A DNA stretch of 64,000 nucleotides from DAOUBP01 sp964474695 (GCA_964474695.1 CAYYTK010000019.1:1-64000); one strand, 5' to 3'. Positions 45,628 to 54,972 are shown, counted from the first letter of the stretch. The notes: a model not told the origin generated them from the sequence alone. A program made the numbers and translations.

Positions 45628-45656
45628 ATTATAGGCCGTCGGGTAGTCTCTGTCAA
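45628..45656 (-). promoter_or_regulatory. Consensus sigma70 promoter of the yceD-rpmF-nusB-tat operon
   Basis: Perfect TTGACA (45651-45656) and perfect TATAAT (45628-45633), 17 bp apart, on the minus strand. The -35 overlaps the 3' end of the upstream coiled-coil gene. The leader to the preferred yceD start is about 90 nt. Confidence 0.9.
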
Positions 45657-46123
45657 GATCGAGGGCTGCCTTGCGTTTGCGCGGCCTCCGGCTGCGTGAG
45701 TGCGTGCTGCCCGGCCTGGACTTCGCGCAAAACGCGAATCAACCGGGTTTCCAGCGCGCTGAATTGGTTGAGCACGTATTCATCCGCTTCCTTGCGCAGT
45801 GCCTCAGCGGACCTTTCGGCCTCCTGCTGGATATCACGCGCACGCTGGCGCGCGGCCTGAACCATGCTCTGCTCATCCAGGCGGACGTTGGCCTGGGCCT
45901 GCGCATCTTCGATGATGCGGCGCGCCTGGGCGCGTGCCTCGGCCAGAATACGATCGCGTTCGCCCGCAATGCGCTGGCCCATGCGCAACTCATCGGGCGC
46001 GGTAGCGCGCATCTGCTCAATCAGACGCCCGATGGCAGTCTCGTCCAGCAGGATTTTGCCACCGACTGGCATCCGCATGGCATTACGGACCAAAGTCTCC
46101 AGTTGATCGATCAGTTTCTGCAT
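45653..46123 (-). CDS. Coiled-coil protein downstream of coaD
   Basis: 156 residues. The middle and end are long Ala/Arg/Glu-rich helices ('GERDRILAEARAQARRIIEDAQAQANVRL', 'EAERSAEALRKEADEYVLNQ'), like ATP-synthase b or DivIVA-type coiled coils. I recognise no specific family; similar proteins follow coaD in related genomes. It may be involved in division or envelope organisation, but that is a guess from context. Confidence 0.7.
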   Translation of the reverse strand: MQKLIDQLETLVRNAMRMPVGGKILLDETAIGRLIEQMRATAPDELRMGQRIAGERDRILAEARAQARRIIEDAQAQANVRLDEQSMVQAARQRARDIQQEAERSAEALRKEADEYVLNQFSALETRLIRVLREVQAGQHALTQPEAAQTQGSPRS

Positions 46124-46170
46124 AGGTATGACACCTCCGCGGCCGGTGCGCCGGATGAGTTAAGTTCGGT

Positions 46171-46698
46171 CTAGTCGCGCGATGTGTGAATCGGCACCGA
46201 ATGCAGGGCCTGCTCGCTCACACCGTGAAAGCGAGCCCGCAAAGCCGTCAGCACGGACTGGGGCGCCAACGTCGAGACATCACCGCCGAGAACTGCGATC
46301 TCTTTCAAAATCGAAGAGCTCAGGTAGGCATGCTCCAAGCTCGTCATCAGGCAGACGACTTCGATTTCAGGCGCCAGTTTCTTGTTGGTTAACGCCATCT
46401 GAAACTCGAATTCAAAATCGGAGATGGCGCGCAGCCCGCGCACCAACGCCGAAGCCCCGATGTCCCGTGCGCAGGCCACGGTCAAGCCCTGATACGGCAT
46501 GACCCGGACATTGGGCAGGTGGCGCAATGCCTCCTGCGCCAGAGCAACCCGCTGAGTGGTGTCGAACGTAAGGGTCTTCGGCGGACTATCATACACCCCA
46601 ACGACCAATTCATCGAACAGGCTGGCTGCCCGCGCCGCAATGTCGATATGGCCGTTATGGATGGGGTCGAACGTGCCGGGATACAATGCTCGGATCAT
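46171..46698 (-). CDS. coaD: Phosphopantetheine adenylyltransferase
   Basis: 175 residues. It starts MIRALYPGTFDPIHNGHIDI with the HNGH nucleotidyl-transfer motif and has 'ALVRGLRAISDFEFEFQMALTNKKLAPEIEVVCLMTS' and 'SSSILKEIA'. It makes dephospho-CoA from phosphopantetheine and ATP. It lies 13 nt after recG. Confidence 0.95.
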   Translation of the reverse strand: MIRALYPGTFDPIHNGHIDIAARAASLFDELVVGVYDSPPKTLTFDTTQRVALAQEALRHLPNVRVMPYQGLTVACARDIGASALVRGLRAISDFEFEFQMALTNKKLAPEIEVVCLMTSLEHAYLSSSILKEIAVLGGDVSTLAPQSVLTALRARFHGVSEQALHSVPIHTSRD

Positions 46699-46711
46699 AA
46701 GCTCCCTTTGT

Positions 46712-49408
46712 TCAACTGACGTCCCCTGCTCCCTGCCAGAACGCCGCTACCTGCGAAGACAACAGATGGTGCTCGGGGCGAACAAGGCCGGGATCCACTG
46801 CGAACAACTTCTGCGCCGCGCTACGCGCTTCTTCAAGGGTGCGCACATCGCTGAGGGTGGCAGCCTGCAACGGAGGCAGACCGCTCTGTCGAATGCCGAA
46901 GAAGTCGCCTGGGCCGCGCAACTCCAGGTCGATCTGTGCCAATGCGAAGCCATCGGCATTGCTCTCCAGCGCCTGAAGCCGCTTGACGCTCTCGCCCTCT
47001 TTGGCGTCTGAGAGCAGAATGCAGTACGATGGATGCTCACCCCGCCCCACGCGGCCCCGGAACTGATGCAACTGGGCCAGGCCAAACCGTTCAGCCCCCT
47101 CAACCAAGATGACAGTGGCATTCGGCACGTCGATGCCGACCTCTACCACTGAGGTGGCCACCAGTACGTCGATCTCCCCCGCGCTGAACGCGCGCATGGT
47201 TTTGTCCTTCTCCTCGCCCTTCATCCGCCCATGCAGCAGCCCCACTCGCAGATCGGGAAAGATGACTTCTTTCAGCCGAACGTACTCTTCGGTCGCCGCG
47301 CCGGCATCGCTGGTGGGCGATTCCTCCACCAGCGGATAGATGATGAACGCCTGGCGTCCGGCCTCGAGCTGGCGGCGAATGAAACGATAGCTGCGCTCGC
47401 GATCGAGAGGGCTTAGCCATTTCGTTTTGATCGGCGTCCGGCCGGCGGGCATTTCATCTATGACGGAGATATCCAGATCACCGTAGATCGTGAGTGCCAG
47501 CGAACGCGGGATTGGCGTGGCGCTCATCACGAGCAAGTGCGGCTGTTGTTGCCGGCTACCGCCTGCGGCGCTGCGTTGACGCAGAGCCGCGCGCTGTTCG
47601 ACGCCGAAGCGATGCTGCTCGTCCACCACGGCAATAGCCAAATCATTGAAGGTGACACCGCGTTGGATCAAAGCGTGGGTGCCTACGATGACATCTGCAT
47701 CCCCGGAAGCGATGGCCGCCAATGCATCTTCCCGATCGCCTGCGCGCATGCTGCCGGTGAGCAGAACCACACGCACCGGCCGCTCGTTCCGCGGATGGCG
47801 CAGGCCCTCAAATATACGCTCGAATGAACGCGCATGCTGTTCGGCCAAGATCTCAGTTGGAGCCATGATGGCGCCTTGGGCGCCTTCAGCTACGGCAAAC
47901 CACAAAGCAGCCGCAGCAACTGCCGTCTTTCCGGACCCCACATCGCCTTGCAGCAGGCGGCTCATTGGCTGGCTGCCCCGTAGGTCATCGGCGATCTGGT
48001 CCAGGGCGCGACGTTGCGCCCCAGTCAAGGGGAAAGGCAGCGCAGCCAGGAATACCGCCTCGGTCGTGGCATCGGCAGTCAGCGAACGCGCAGGAACTCC
48101 CCGAAAACGTTGGCGGGCGGCCAGCACACCCAGTTGCAGCATGAAAAATTCGTCAAAACTGAGGCGGCGGCGCGCGGCCGTCAGGATTTCGCGGCTATCG
48201 GGGAAGTGGACTTGCTTCAGCGCCTGGGGCAACGACATCAACCGGTTCTCCTGGCGGATCACCTCAGGCAGAAAATCCGGCGCCTCGGCGGCCCATGTCG
48301 TCACGGCCCGGTCCATCATCTTGCGCAGCCACTGCGCTGAAAGCCCTTCCGTCAATGGGTAGATCGGCACCAGCCGGCCCGTGCTGACTTGATTACGATC
48401 CAACGGCTCGAAGGCAGGATGGCGAATGGTGGGGATGCCGCGGTAGCTGTCGACCTTGCCGCTGAACGCGTACGGGTGGCCCACATGCAGTTGGCGTTCG
48501 ATAAACGGCGCAAACCAGGTCATGTGCATCTCGCCGGTGCCATCGCCAACGCGCGCGGTCACCAGCCGGCGATCCTCCCCGATTGGGCGGCTCTTGATGT
48601 CCCAAACGGTTCCGATCACCGTCACCTCTTCACCCCACCGAAGCTGGGCGATCGTTCGCAGGTTGCTGTAGTCCTCATAGCGATGAGGCAGCAGGTACAG
48701 CAGTTCCCGAATGCTGCGCACCCCCAGCTTACCCAGTTTTTGAGCGAAGGTTGGCCCGACGCCAGGCAGCCGAGTAACGGAAGCCTCGATGCCCATACCA
48801 GGTCCGAGCGGCCGCGGCATGCCACCCGAAGAGGGCGCCTCCTCCGTTTCCGGCGGCAATGGCTCCCTCGCGGGCGCCGCTGCCGCGCTTGGCTGCGAAG
48901 GCGGGAATCCGCCCTGCTCGCGGCCAACGTGCTGTAGCGCCGGGGTCTCCACCTGGCTGGAGGATGCCGGAGGGGTGGGGGTGGGAGTGATGGGCTTGCT
49001 CAGCGCGGGGGCGAAAGACTCGACGGGACGCTCCCGCGGCTTCTCGGCCGCGGCATCTTCGCCTGCACGCCCAGGCGGCGCGCTGGCAGCCAGCGCGCCA
49101 GTTGTCGGCGTCTCGCTTGGGGGAATGACCGGAGCTGCCGCTGTCTCCGGCGGAACGCTCAATTCGTTTGCCCTGCGTAACACCTGATCCAGGATGCGCT
49201 CACGCGCCGCCGCATCTTCCACCACAGGGTAGCCCAGCAAAAGAGCCACAACCTCATTAATGGCTGCACTATTGCCAACCTCGGCGCGCGCATCCGACTC
49301 CCAGCGGCTGACGAACTTATCCAGCCCGCCGATGACGGCCTTATTGCGATAGCCTTGCCTCTTTTCCAGGGCAAGGATCTTCAAGAGACGCGCGATCGCG
49401 CTATCCAT
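46712..49408 (-). CDS. recG: ATP-dependent DNA helicase RecG with long N-terminal extension
   Basis: 898 residues. The N-terminal 210 are an extra region with a helical start and a Pro/Ala/Glu-rich linker. The wedge/OB domain ('VTRLPGVGPTFAQKLGKLGV', 'YLLPHRYEDYS') follows. The helicase domain has Walker A 'LLQGDVGSGKTAVAAAA', 'IVDEQHRFGVEQR' (DEQH), 'MSATPIPRSLALTIYGD' and 'QFRGRVGRGEHPSYC'. RecG reverses stalled forks and branch-migrates Holliday junctions. The extension is longer than in E. coli RecG (693 residues). Confidence 0.93.
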   Translation of the reverse strand: MDSAIARLLKILALEKRQGYRNKAVIGGLDKFVSRWESDARAEVGNSAAINEVVALLLGYPVVEDAAARERILDQVLRRANELSVPPETAAAPVIPPSETPTTGALAASAPPGRAGEDAAAEKPRERPVESFAPALSKPITPTPTPPASSSQVETPALQHVGREQGGFPPSQPSAAAAPAREPLPPETEEAPSSGGMPRPLGPGMGIEASVTRLPGVGPTFAQKLGKLGVRSIRELLYLLPHRYEDYSNLRTIAQLRWGEEVTVIGTVWDIKSRPIGEDRRLVTARVGDGTGEMHMTWFAPFIERQLHVGHPYAFSGKVDSYRGIPTIRHPAFEPLDRNQVSTGRLVPIYPLTEGLSAQWLRKMMDRAVTTWAAEAPDFLPEVIRQENRLMSLPQALKQVHFPDSREILTAARRRLSFDEFFMLQLGVLAARQRFRGVPARSLTADATTEAVFLAALPFPLTGAQRRALDQIADDLRGSQPMSRLLQGDVGSGKTAVAAAALWFAVAEGAQGAIMAPTEILAEQHARSFERIFEGLRHPRNERPVRVVLLTGSMRAGDREDALAAIASGDADVIVGTHALIQRGVTFNDLAIAVVDEQHRFGVEQRAALRQRSAAGGSRQQQPHLLVMSATPIPRSLALTIYGDLDISVIDEMPAGRTPIKTKWLSPLDRERSYRFIRRQLEAGRQAFIIYPLVEESPTSDAGAATEEYVRLKEVIFPDLRVGLLHGRMKGEEKDKTMRAFSAGEIDVLVATSVVEVGIDVPNATVILVEGAERFGLAQLHQFRGRVGRGEHPSYCILLSDAKEGESVKRLQALESNADGFALAQIDLELRGPGDFFGIRQSGLPPLQAATLSDVRTLEEARSAAQKLFAVDPGLVRPEHHLLSSQVAAFWQGAGDVS

Positions 49409-49429
49409 GACTGCCTCACACCACCGCTA

Positions 49430-50278
49430 TCACAGCGTACCTTCACAGACGACAACGCCCAACGCCTTGGGACCAATGTGCACAGCCAACGAAGGCGCGT
49501 AGCCGATTACGGGAAACTCCCGGCGCGGAAAAGCTATTTCGAGGCGTTCCAGAAGATGCGCCGCCTCGGTTTCGAAACCGTGCTGTACCAGGTACATATG
49601 TTTGATATGAGAAAACTCGATAATGAATTCGTACAGCTTATCCACGGCGCGCGCGTAGTTACGCACTTTTTCGATGGGGATGAAGTCGCCATCTTCCATG
49701 ATGGACATGGGACGTAAGCCCAGCATGGTGCCCAACATGGTTTGCGCCGGGCCCAGGCGGCCCCATGACTCCAGGTAAGCCAGGCTATCCGACAGGAAAA
49801 GCGCATAGATGTGGGGGATCATGCCGCGCACGATCTTGACCACATCAGTCTGGGAGGCCCCCGCCGCCGCGGCCTTGGCCGCGGCCTCGACAATGAGACC
49901 GAGGCCAACCGAAGTGGTCAGGGTGTCCAGCACCACGATGCGCTGACGTCCCATGAAACTGCGCGCTGCACGTTCTGACACATCGGCGACATCGTGCAAT
50001 GCGCTGGATGTATGGATGCACACGATGCTGTCGGTAGTCTGGCCCAATTGGCCGAAGATGGCCTGCACTTGACTCAAGGCAGGAGGTTCTACCGTAACAC
50101 CATCATCGCCCTGAGACATCCGGCGCAGAAATGCATCATCGACCTGGTTGACGCGCTCCAGATAGCTCTGCCCGCCCACGCGCACGGCCATCGGGATGAC
50201 TTCGATCTTGTAGCGCGCAATTGCCCCTGCATCGGGCAAGTATGCGCCGCTGTCGGTGACGATTCTAACCTGTGCCAA
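49430..50278 (-). CDS. DegV/FakB-family fatty acid-binding protein
   Basis: 282 residues. 'VRIVTDSGAYLPDA', 'SYLERVNQVDDAFLRRM', 'TVEPPALSQVQAIF', 'SIVCIHTSSALHDV' and 'FLSDSLAYLESWGRLGPAQTMLGTMLGLRPM' are DegV hallmarks. FakB proteins hold a fatty acid for phosphorylation by FakA, encoded just upstream. Confidence 0.9.
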   Translation of the reverse strand: MAQVRIVTDSGAYLPDAGAIARYKIEVIPMAVRVGGQSYLERVNQVDDAFLRRMSQGDDGVTVEPPALSQVQAIFGQLGQTTDSIVCIHTSSALHDVADVSERAARSFMGRQRIVVLDTLTTSVGLGLIVEAAAKAAAAGASQTDVVKIVRGMIPHIYALFLSDSLAYLESWGRLGPAQTMLGTMLGLRPMSIMEDGDFIPIEKVRNYARAVDKLYEFIIEFSHIKHMYLVQHGFETEAAHLLERLEIAFPRREFPVIGYAPSLAVHIGPKALGVVVCEGTL

Positions 50279-50322
50279 GGTGGCTCCTCATGATCCGAAA
50301 TCCTCGGTCTCGCGACCGAGCT

Positions 50323-52080
50323 CTATTCCGCAGAGATAATATAGTGATAGAATGGTTGGCCACCATCCACGACTTCGATTTCCTGGTCCGGATAGTGTTG
50401 CTGCAATGCTGCCCGCAGATCCTCTGCCTGGCCAGCACTGACGGGCTCGCCGAAGTAGAGGGTGATGACCTCCAGATCGGCCGTTCCCATCTGTTCCAGC
50501 AGCGCCTCCACTACGGCTTCGGGCGTGGGACCAGTGACAGTCAGCCGATCATTCAGCAGGCCGATCACATCGCCGGTGTGCACTTCGATCCCCTCGAATT
50601 GCGCATCTTGCACGGCCTTGGTGACTTCGCCGGTCTGCACATTGTGCAGGGCCGACGTCATCGACTGCGTGTTATGCGCCAGGTCCGCATGCGGATTCAG
50701 CGCCAGGAGCGCGCTGATGCCTTGCGGAATGCTCTTGCTGGCGATCACGCTGACAACCTTACCCCGTTCCGTAGCCAGAGCTTGCGCCTGCTGCGCAGCC
50801 ATCAAGATGTTGCCGTTATTGGGCAGCAGGATGATTTCGCTGGCGGGCAAGCGTTCCACGGCTTCCAACAGATCCTGGGTGCTCGGATTCATGGTCTGGC
50901 CGCCCGATACGACACAATGGGTTCCCAGACTCATGAAGACGCGCGCCAAACCCGCGCCAGGCGCCACCGCAACCACGCCCGGCCCTTCGATAGGACCAGA
51001 GTCATCACACGTCGATGGCTGGTCCGCTATCGGGGCGGCGCTGAGTTGCGCCTCTGCGAAGCGCGGTGGGACTGGATCATGGCCGGCTGGCATATCGGGA
51101 AGGGACATATCATCCATATTCTCGACAACGACATCGGTCACAAAGCCAAGACTCACTGCATAGGTTAATGCAACGCCAGGGTCAGGCACATGGACATGCA
51201 CTTTGACCAGGCTTTCATCTCCTTCGACTAGTGGACAATCGCCCATTGCCGTGACATGCTCGCGGATCGCTTTGACATCGAGGTCCGGGCCTTCCACCAG
51301 GAACTGCACATCAAAGCCATACACTAAGGCCGGCAACTCACGAAAGCCCTTGACCGGACGCGGCGCGGCCGCCGGTGCAACAGGCGCAGGCGCAACCGCT
51401 TCGGCCACAGCAGCTTCGCCGACGAGCGTGCGATACATGCCCTCTAGAATGTAAAACAAGCCCTTGCCGCCGCTATCAACCTTGCCGGCCTGTTTCAGCA
51501 CGGGCAGCAAGTTCGGTGTATTGGCCACGGTCTCATCGGCAGCACGCACGGTGCGGGCCAGGATGAAGCTCAAGTCGCCATCCAACTGCGCTGCGTTTTC
51601 GGCGGCGGCGGCAGTCTCCCGCGCCACGGTGAGAATCGTGCCCTCCACAGGACGATTCACGCCTTTGTACGCCACCCGACTGCCTTCAACCAGCGCGGCA
51701 GCCAACGTAGGGCCCGTCATCGTCTGTTGGTCGCCCAGGCTGCGCGAGATACCGCGCAGGATCTGTGAGAGGATCACGCCCGAATTGCCGCGCGCGCCCA
51801 TCAATGCCCCGTGCGCTGCGGCCTTGGCAACCAGGCCAACACTCCGCGTATGCTCCTCGGTAATCTCACGACACGCCGACTTCATGGTCAATAGCATATT
51901 GGTGCCCGTATCACCATCGGGCACCGGAAACACATTCAGCGCGTTGACGATCTCATAATGCTGTTCGAGCCAGTTCAGGCCACCCAGCAGCAAAGCCTGG
52001 AATTGGATACCATCCAAAGAGACTGGTTTGGCGGGACTGCCTGTCAGCCCTCGATCCGGAGCGGCTTCCATTACTGCCAA
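50323..52080 (-). CDS. fakA: Fatty acid kinase FakA (DAK2 domain)
   Basis: 585 residues. The DAK2/DhaL ATP-binding domain comes first: 'NVFPVPDGDTGTNMLLTM', 'LMGARGNSGVILSQILRG', 'VDSGGKGLFYIL'. A central and a C-terminal domain of the YloV type follow ('TNMG'-less here; 'EIILLPNNGNILMAAQQA'). With DegV it phosphorylates fatty acids at the membrane. TTG at 52080 has GGAGG 9 nt upstream. Confidence 0.92.
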   Translation of the reverse strand: MAVMEAAPDRGLTGSPAKPVSLDGIQFQALLLGGLNWLEQHYEIVNALNVFPVPDGDTGTNMLLTMKSACREITEEHTRSVGLVAKAAAHGALMGARGNSGVILSQILRGISRSLGDQQTMTGPTLAAALVEGSRVAYKGVNRPVEGTILTVARETAAAAENAAQLDGDLSFILARTVRAADETVANTPNLLPVLKQAGKVDSGGKGLFYILEGMYRTLVGEAAVAEAVAPAPVAPAAAPRPVKGFRELPALVYGFDVQFLVEGPDLDVKAIREHVTAMGDCPLVEGDESLVKVHVHVPDPGVALTYAVSLGFVTDVVVENMDDMSLPDMPAGHDPVPPRFAEAQLSAAPIADQPSTCDDSGPIEGPGVVAVAPGAGLARVFMSLGTHCVVSGGQTMNPSTQDLLEAVERLPASEIILLPNNGNILMAAQQAQALATERGKVVSVIASKSIPQGISALLALNPHADLAHNTQSMTSALHNVQTGEVTKAVQDAQFEGIEVHTGDVIGLLNDRLTVTGPTPEAVVEALLEQMGTADLEVITLYFGEPVSAGQAEDLRAALQQHYPDQEIEVVDGGQPFYHYIISAE

Positions 52081-52119
52081 TGTTCAATTCCTCCGATAGA
52101 GAATCGGCACCGATGCGCC

Positions 52120-52479
52120 CTAGTTGTCACCGTTGGGCATCCGTAACCCCTGGATGTGCACATTCACTTCTGCCACCGGCAAGCCCAACGTCTGTTCCAG
52201 GGTGTACTTTACGCTGCTCATGACCCCATAAGCAACCTCGGAGAGGCGGGTGCCATATTGGATGATCACATAGAGATCGACGATCACCTCACCCTCGCGC
52301 ACTCGGACATCGACCCCGCGGTGCCATTTCTCAGGCTGCAGCAAGGGCGCCAGGCCATCCATGAGGTTCTTGTTGGCCATGCCGACCACGCCATAACAGC
52401 CCAAGACCGCCTCGCCTGCCACGGTCGCGATGGCATGGGGTGATATTTCGATGCGGCCGGTTTTCTTTTCTTCAACCAT
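52120..52479 (-). CDS. Asp23/Gls24-family protein (copy 2)
   Basis: 119 residues. 'GRIEISPHAIATVAGEAVLGCYGVVGMA' and 'VDVRVREGEVIVDLYVIIQYG' are the Asp23 domain. ATG at 52479 with GGAGGAG upstream is preferred over the longer frame from 52647, which crosses the rpmB promoter region. First gene of the asp23-fakA-degV-recG-coaD operon, divergent from rpmB. Confidence 0.88.
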   Translation of the reverse strand: MVEEKKTGRIEISPHAIATVAGEAVLGCYGVVGMANKNLMDGLAPLLQPEKWHRGVDVRVREGEVIVDLYVIIQYGTRLSEVAYGVMSSVKYTLEQTLGLPVAEVNVHIQGLRMPNGDN

Positions 52480-52531
52480 GCAGCTCCTCCGATAGGATTG
52501 AAAGTCCACTTTCCGTGCGATATGCTCTGTT

Positions 52532-52560
52532 TTGCGTTCCGCGCCGACTTGTGGTATTCT
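52532..52560 (+). promoter_or_regulatory. Promoter of rpmB
   Basis: TTGCGT (52532-52537) and TATTCT (52555-52560) with 17 bp spacing; the leader to rpmB is about 75 nt. Confidence 0.65.
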
Positions 52561-52639
52561 ATTTTTTACTGTGGCCGGGCCCTGTGAGGCTCGGTCGCCA
52601 TTTGTCTGACTTCGAGCGCTCACAAGGGAGATTGCACCG

Positions 52640-52822
52640 ATGGCCAAATGTCAAGTCTGCGGTAAAGGGCCACAGTTCGGGCACAACGTCAGCCACTCTA
52701 TGCGCCACACTCAGCGCCGCTGGAACCCCAATGTCCAGACGATGCGTTTGATGGTGGATGGCCGAGAGCAGCGGGTGTTTGTCTGTGCCAAGTGCATCAA
52801 GACGATGCAGAAAGCCAACTGA
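52640..52822 (+). CDS. rpmB: 50S ribosomal protein L28
   Basis: 60 residues, starting MAKCQVCGKGPQFGHNVSHS. It has two CxxC pairs (CQVC, CAKC) and the typical 'RRWNPNVQTMRL'. GGGAG lies before the ATG. It stands alone on the plus strand, between its own promoter and a terminator. Confidence 0.96.
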   Translation: MAKCQVCGKGPQFGHNVSHSMRHTQRRWNPNVQTMRLMVDGREQRVFVCAKCIKTMQKAN

Positions 52823-52848
52823 ATCGCTCTGACCCATCCAAGCATACG

Positions 52849-52877
52849 GCCGGCGGCAACGCCGGCTGTTTGCTTTT
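52849..52877 (+). terminator. Intrinsic terminator of rpmB
   Basis: GCCGGCG-GCAA-CGCCGGC, a 7-bp GC stem, followed by TGTTTGCTTTT. It lies 27 bp after the rpmB stop and touches the 3' end of rpe on the other strand. Confidence 0.85.
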
Positions 52878-53538
52878 AAGCCCCCTGGGCAGCCTGGCGC
52901 AACGCAGCGATCCCGCCAGCGATCCCGTCAGGGTGCCCGAACACCGCCGTGCCGGCCACCAGCACGCGCGCGCCCGCCGCAACCACGGCGGGTGTGGTCT
53001 CAGCGTCGATGCCGCCGTCGACTTCGATCTCCGCTGTTGACCCGGTTTCCGCGATCATCTGGGCCAGCCGCGCCACCCGCGCTGTGCTGGCCGGGATATA
53101 GCGCTGCCCGCCGAACCCGGGATTGACCGTCATCACCAGCACCAGTGTGACATCGGGCAGGATCTCGCGCAGCGTCTCCAATGAGGTTGCCGGGTTCAAC
53201 GTCACGCCCGGCCGCACGCCCAACTCGCGAATCTGCTGGATCGTGCGATGCAGATGGGGGCAGGTTTCGACATGAACGGTAAGAATGTCGGCTCCGGCGC
53301 GCGCAAAGTCGGCCAGATAACGTTCGGGCGCCTCGATCATCAGATGCACATCCAACGGCAGGCGCGTGACCTTGCGCAGCGCGGCGACCACCGGGATGCC
53401 AATGCTGATGTTGGGCACGAAGTGGCCGTCCATCACATCCACGTGAATGTAGTCGGCCCCGGCAGCCTCAGCCCCACGCACAGCCGCGCCCAGAGCAGCA
53501 AAGTCAGCAGCCAGGATAGACGGCGATATCTTGATCAT
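52876..53538 (-). CDS. rpe: Ribulose-phosphate 3-epimerase
   Basis: 220 residues. 'KISPSILAADFAALGAAVRGAEAAGADYIHVDVMDGHFVPNISIG' holds the two metal-site His/Asp, with 'DVHLMIEAPERY', 'VLVMTVNPGFGGQRYI' and 'EVDGGIDAETTPAV'. It interconverts ribulose-5-phosphate and xylulose-5-phosphate. It has its own promoter at 53614-53641. Confidence 0.95.
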   Translation of the reverse strand: MIKISPSILAADFAALGAAVRGAEAAGADYIHVDVMDGHFVPNISIGIPVVAALRKVTRLPLDVHLMIEAPERYLADFARAGADILTVHVETCPHLHRTIQQIRELGVRPGVTLNPATSLETLREILPDVTLVLVMTVNPGFGGQRYIPASTARVARLAQMIAETGSTAEIEVDGGIDAETTPAVVAAGARVLVAGTAVFGHPDGIAGGIAALRQAAQGA

Positions 53539-53613
53539 CTAATGCCCTTTTCATGATGGTGGCAAAACGCGGCAACCCGAATCAAATGCCCGCGGGTCGC
53601 CTCAATGTGTGCT

Positions 53614-53641
53614 ATGATACAACGGAACGACAAAATCGCAA
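53614..53641 (-). promoter_or_regulatory. Promoter of rpe
   Basis: TTGCGA (53636-53641) and TATCAT (53614-53619) on the minus strand, 16 bp apart, about 75 bp upstream of rpe. Confidence 0.55.
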
Positions 53642-53687
53642 AGGAATTAGGGGGCGTTTGGTGGGCGACTTCCGTTCAGCATGCCTA

Positions 53688-53716
53688 TTGTGCTTCTGAG
53701 AACCCGCGGGTATAAT
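53688..53716 (+). promoter_or_regulatory. Promoter of the restriction-modification genes
   Basis: TTGTGC (53688-53693) and a perfect TATAAT (53711-53716), 17 bp apart; leader about 26 nt to the endonuclease gene. Confidence 0.7.
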
Positions 53717-53748
53717 TGCCTTGACCAATTCAATTGGGAGCAAACACT

Positions 53749-54339
53749 ATGGCTATCTCCGATCTCCCTGATTTCATCCGCGATCATTATGAGATCTACG
53801 AGTGGCGTCATGCCACTGCCGTCTTGGCAAGGGATTTTCCCGAGGAGTGGCAGGACATTGTCGATGTTCTGACCGCCTTCCGATTGTGCAAGAGCCACGT
53901 TATCATCGGCGGCGGCAATAAATCAAAGGTGGCTGCTGCAATTGATAAGGCATTTGGACAGAAAGGCTGGCGTAAGCGCCAATTTAGCACCGAGATCGTC
54001 GTAGATGGTGTCGGAACGCGGTCACCAACGCATGAGGTGGATGAGTTTAAGTCTCGTGTTGCAGTCGAAGTGGAATGGAACAACAAGGATCCCTTCTTTG
54101 ACCGCGACTTGAACAATTTCCGATTGCTCTTCGACCTGCGAGTCATCAGCGTGGGGGTCATCATCACCCGCTGTGATCAACTACAGGAGATTTTTGATGC
54201 CCTAGGTCGCGGCGACTCGTATGGTATGTCGACAACACATTTGAGCAAGCTGCTCCCAAAACTTGAAGGCGGCGGAGGCGGTGGCTGTCCAGTGCTGGTC
54301 TTCGGAATCAGCGAGAAGCTCTATGTTGAGGATCTCTAA
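53749..54339 (+). CDS. BglII/BstYI-like type II restriction endonuclease
   Basis: 196 residues from ATG at 53749 (GGGAG 8 nt upstream). 'THEVDEFKSRVAVEVEWNNKDPFFDRDLNNFR' carries an Asp and ExE cluster comparable to the catalytic Asp, Glu and Gln of BglII. 'SVGVIITRCDQLQEIF' and 'YGMSTTHLSKLLPKLEGG' recall the BglII/BstYI family, which cuts within GATC-centred sites (AGATCT or RGATCY). The codon use is more A/T-rich than that of neighbours. The methyltransferase starts 1 nt after the stop. Specificity is inferred from family; the gene itself contains an AGATCT at 53792. Confidence 0.75.
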   Translation: MAISDLPDFIRDHYEIYEWRHATAVLARDFPEEWQDIVDVLTAFRLCKSHVIIGGGNKSKVAAAIDKAFGQKGWRKRQFSTEIVVDGVGTRSPTHEVDEFKSRVAVEVEWNNKDPFFDRDLNNFRLLFDLRVISVGVIITRCDQLQEIFDALGRGDSYGMSTTHLSKLLPKLEGGGGGGCPVLVFGISEKLYVEDL

Positions 54340-54972
54340 ATGGAATTTTCTCTTAACCTAGGTCGATTTGGCACGATTCTAGCTGACCCACCTTGGCTCT
54401 TCGAGAATCGCACTGGAAAAGTGGCGCCAGAGCACAAACGTCTCCATCGTTATACCACTATGACCAACGAAGAGATCATGGCCATGCCGGTGCGAGACCT
54501 TGCTGCTCCGCAAAGCCATCTCTATTTGTGGGTTCCGAATGCTCTCATCTCAACCGGCCTAGCGGTCATGGAAGCATGGGGCTTCACCTACAAGACCAAC
54601 ATCGTTTGGTACAAGGTTCGTCAAGACGGCGGGCCTGATCGAAGAGGCGTGGGATTCTACTTTCGCAACGTGACGGAGTTGGTGCTTTTTGGGGTTCGCG
54701 GCAGCCTGAGAACGCTTGCCCCAGCCCGCAGCATGCCCAATATCGTTATCAGTCGGAAACGAGAGCATTCTCGCAAACCTGACCAGCTCTATGAAGTCAT
54801 CGAACAATGCAGTCCTTCACCATACATTGAGTTGTTCGCCCGTACAAGGCGACCGGGCTGGACGGTCTGGGGAAATGAGGCGGAGAGCTATGAACCTCCC
54901 AACAACCTCTATGCCAAACAGTCTCAGGAGTACGGCTTACGTCTGTTGGAGTCGTCGCCTCAGATTGAATGA
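54340..54972 (+). CDS. MT-A70-family adenine methyltransferase (RM partner)
   Basis: 210 residues. Catalytic motif 'TILADPPWLFENRTG' (DPPW) and 'YTTMTNEEIMAMPV', 'SHLYLWVPNALI', 'TNIVWYKVRQDGG', 'ELVLFGVRGS' and 'RKPDQLYEVIEQCSPSPYIELFARTRRPGWTVWGNE' are typical of bacterial MT-A70 N6-adenine methylases. It should protect the endonuclease site. It abuts the endonuclease gene and has the same lower GC. Confidence 0.88.
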   Translation: MEFSLNLGRFGTILADPPWLFENRTGKVAPEHKRLHRYTTMTNEEIMAMPVRDLAAPQSHLYLWVPNALISTGLAVMEAWGFTYKTNIVWYKVRQDGGPDRRGVGFYFRNVTELVLFGVRGSLRTLAPARSMPNIVISRKREHSRKPDQLYEVIEQCSPSPYIELFARTRRPGWTVWGNEAESYEPPNNLYAKQSQEYGLRLLESSPQIE

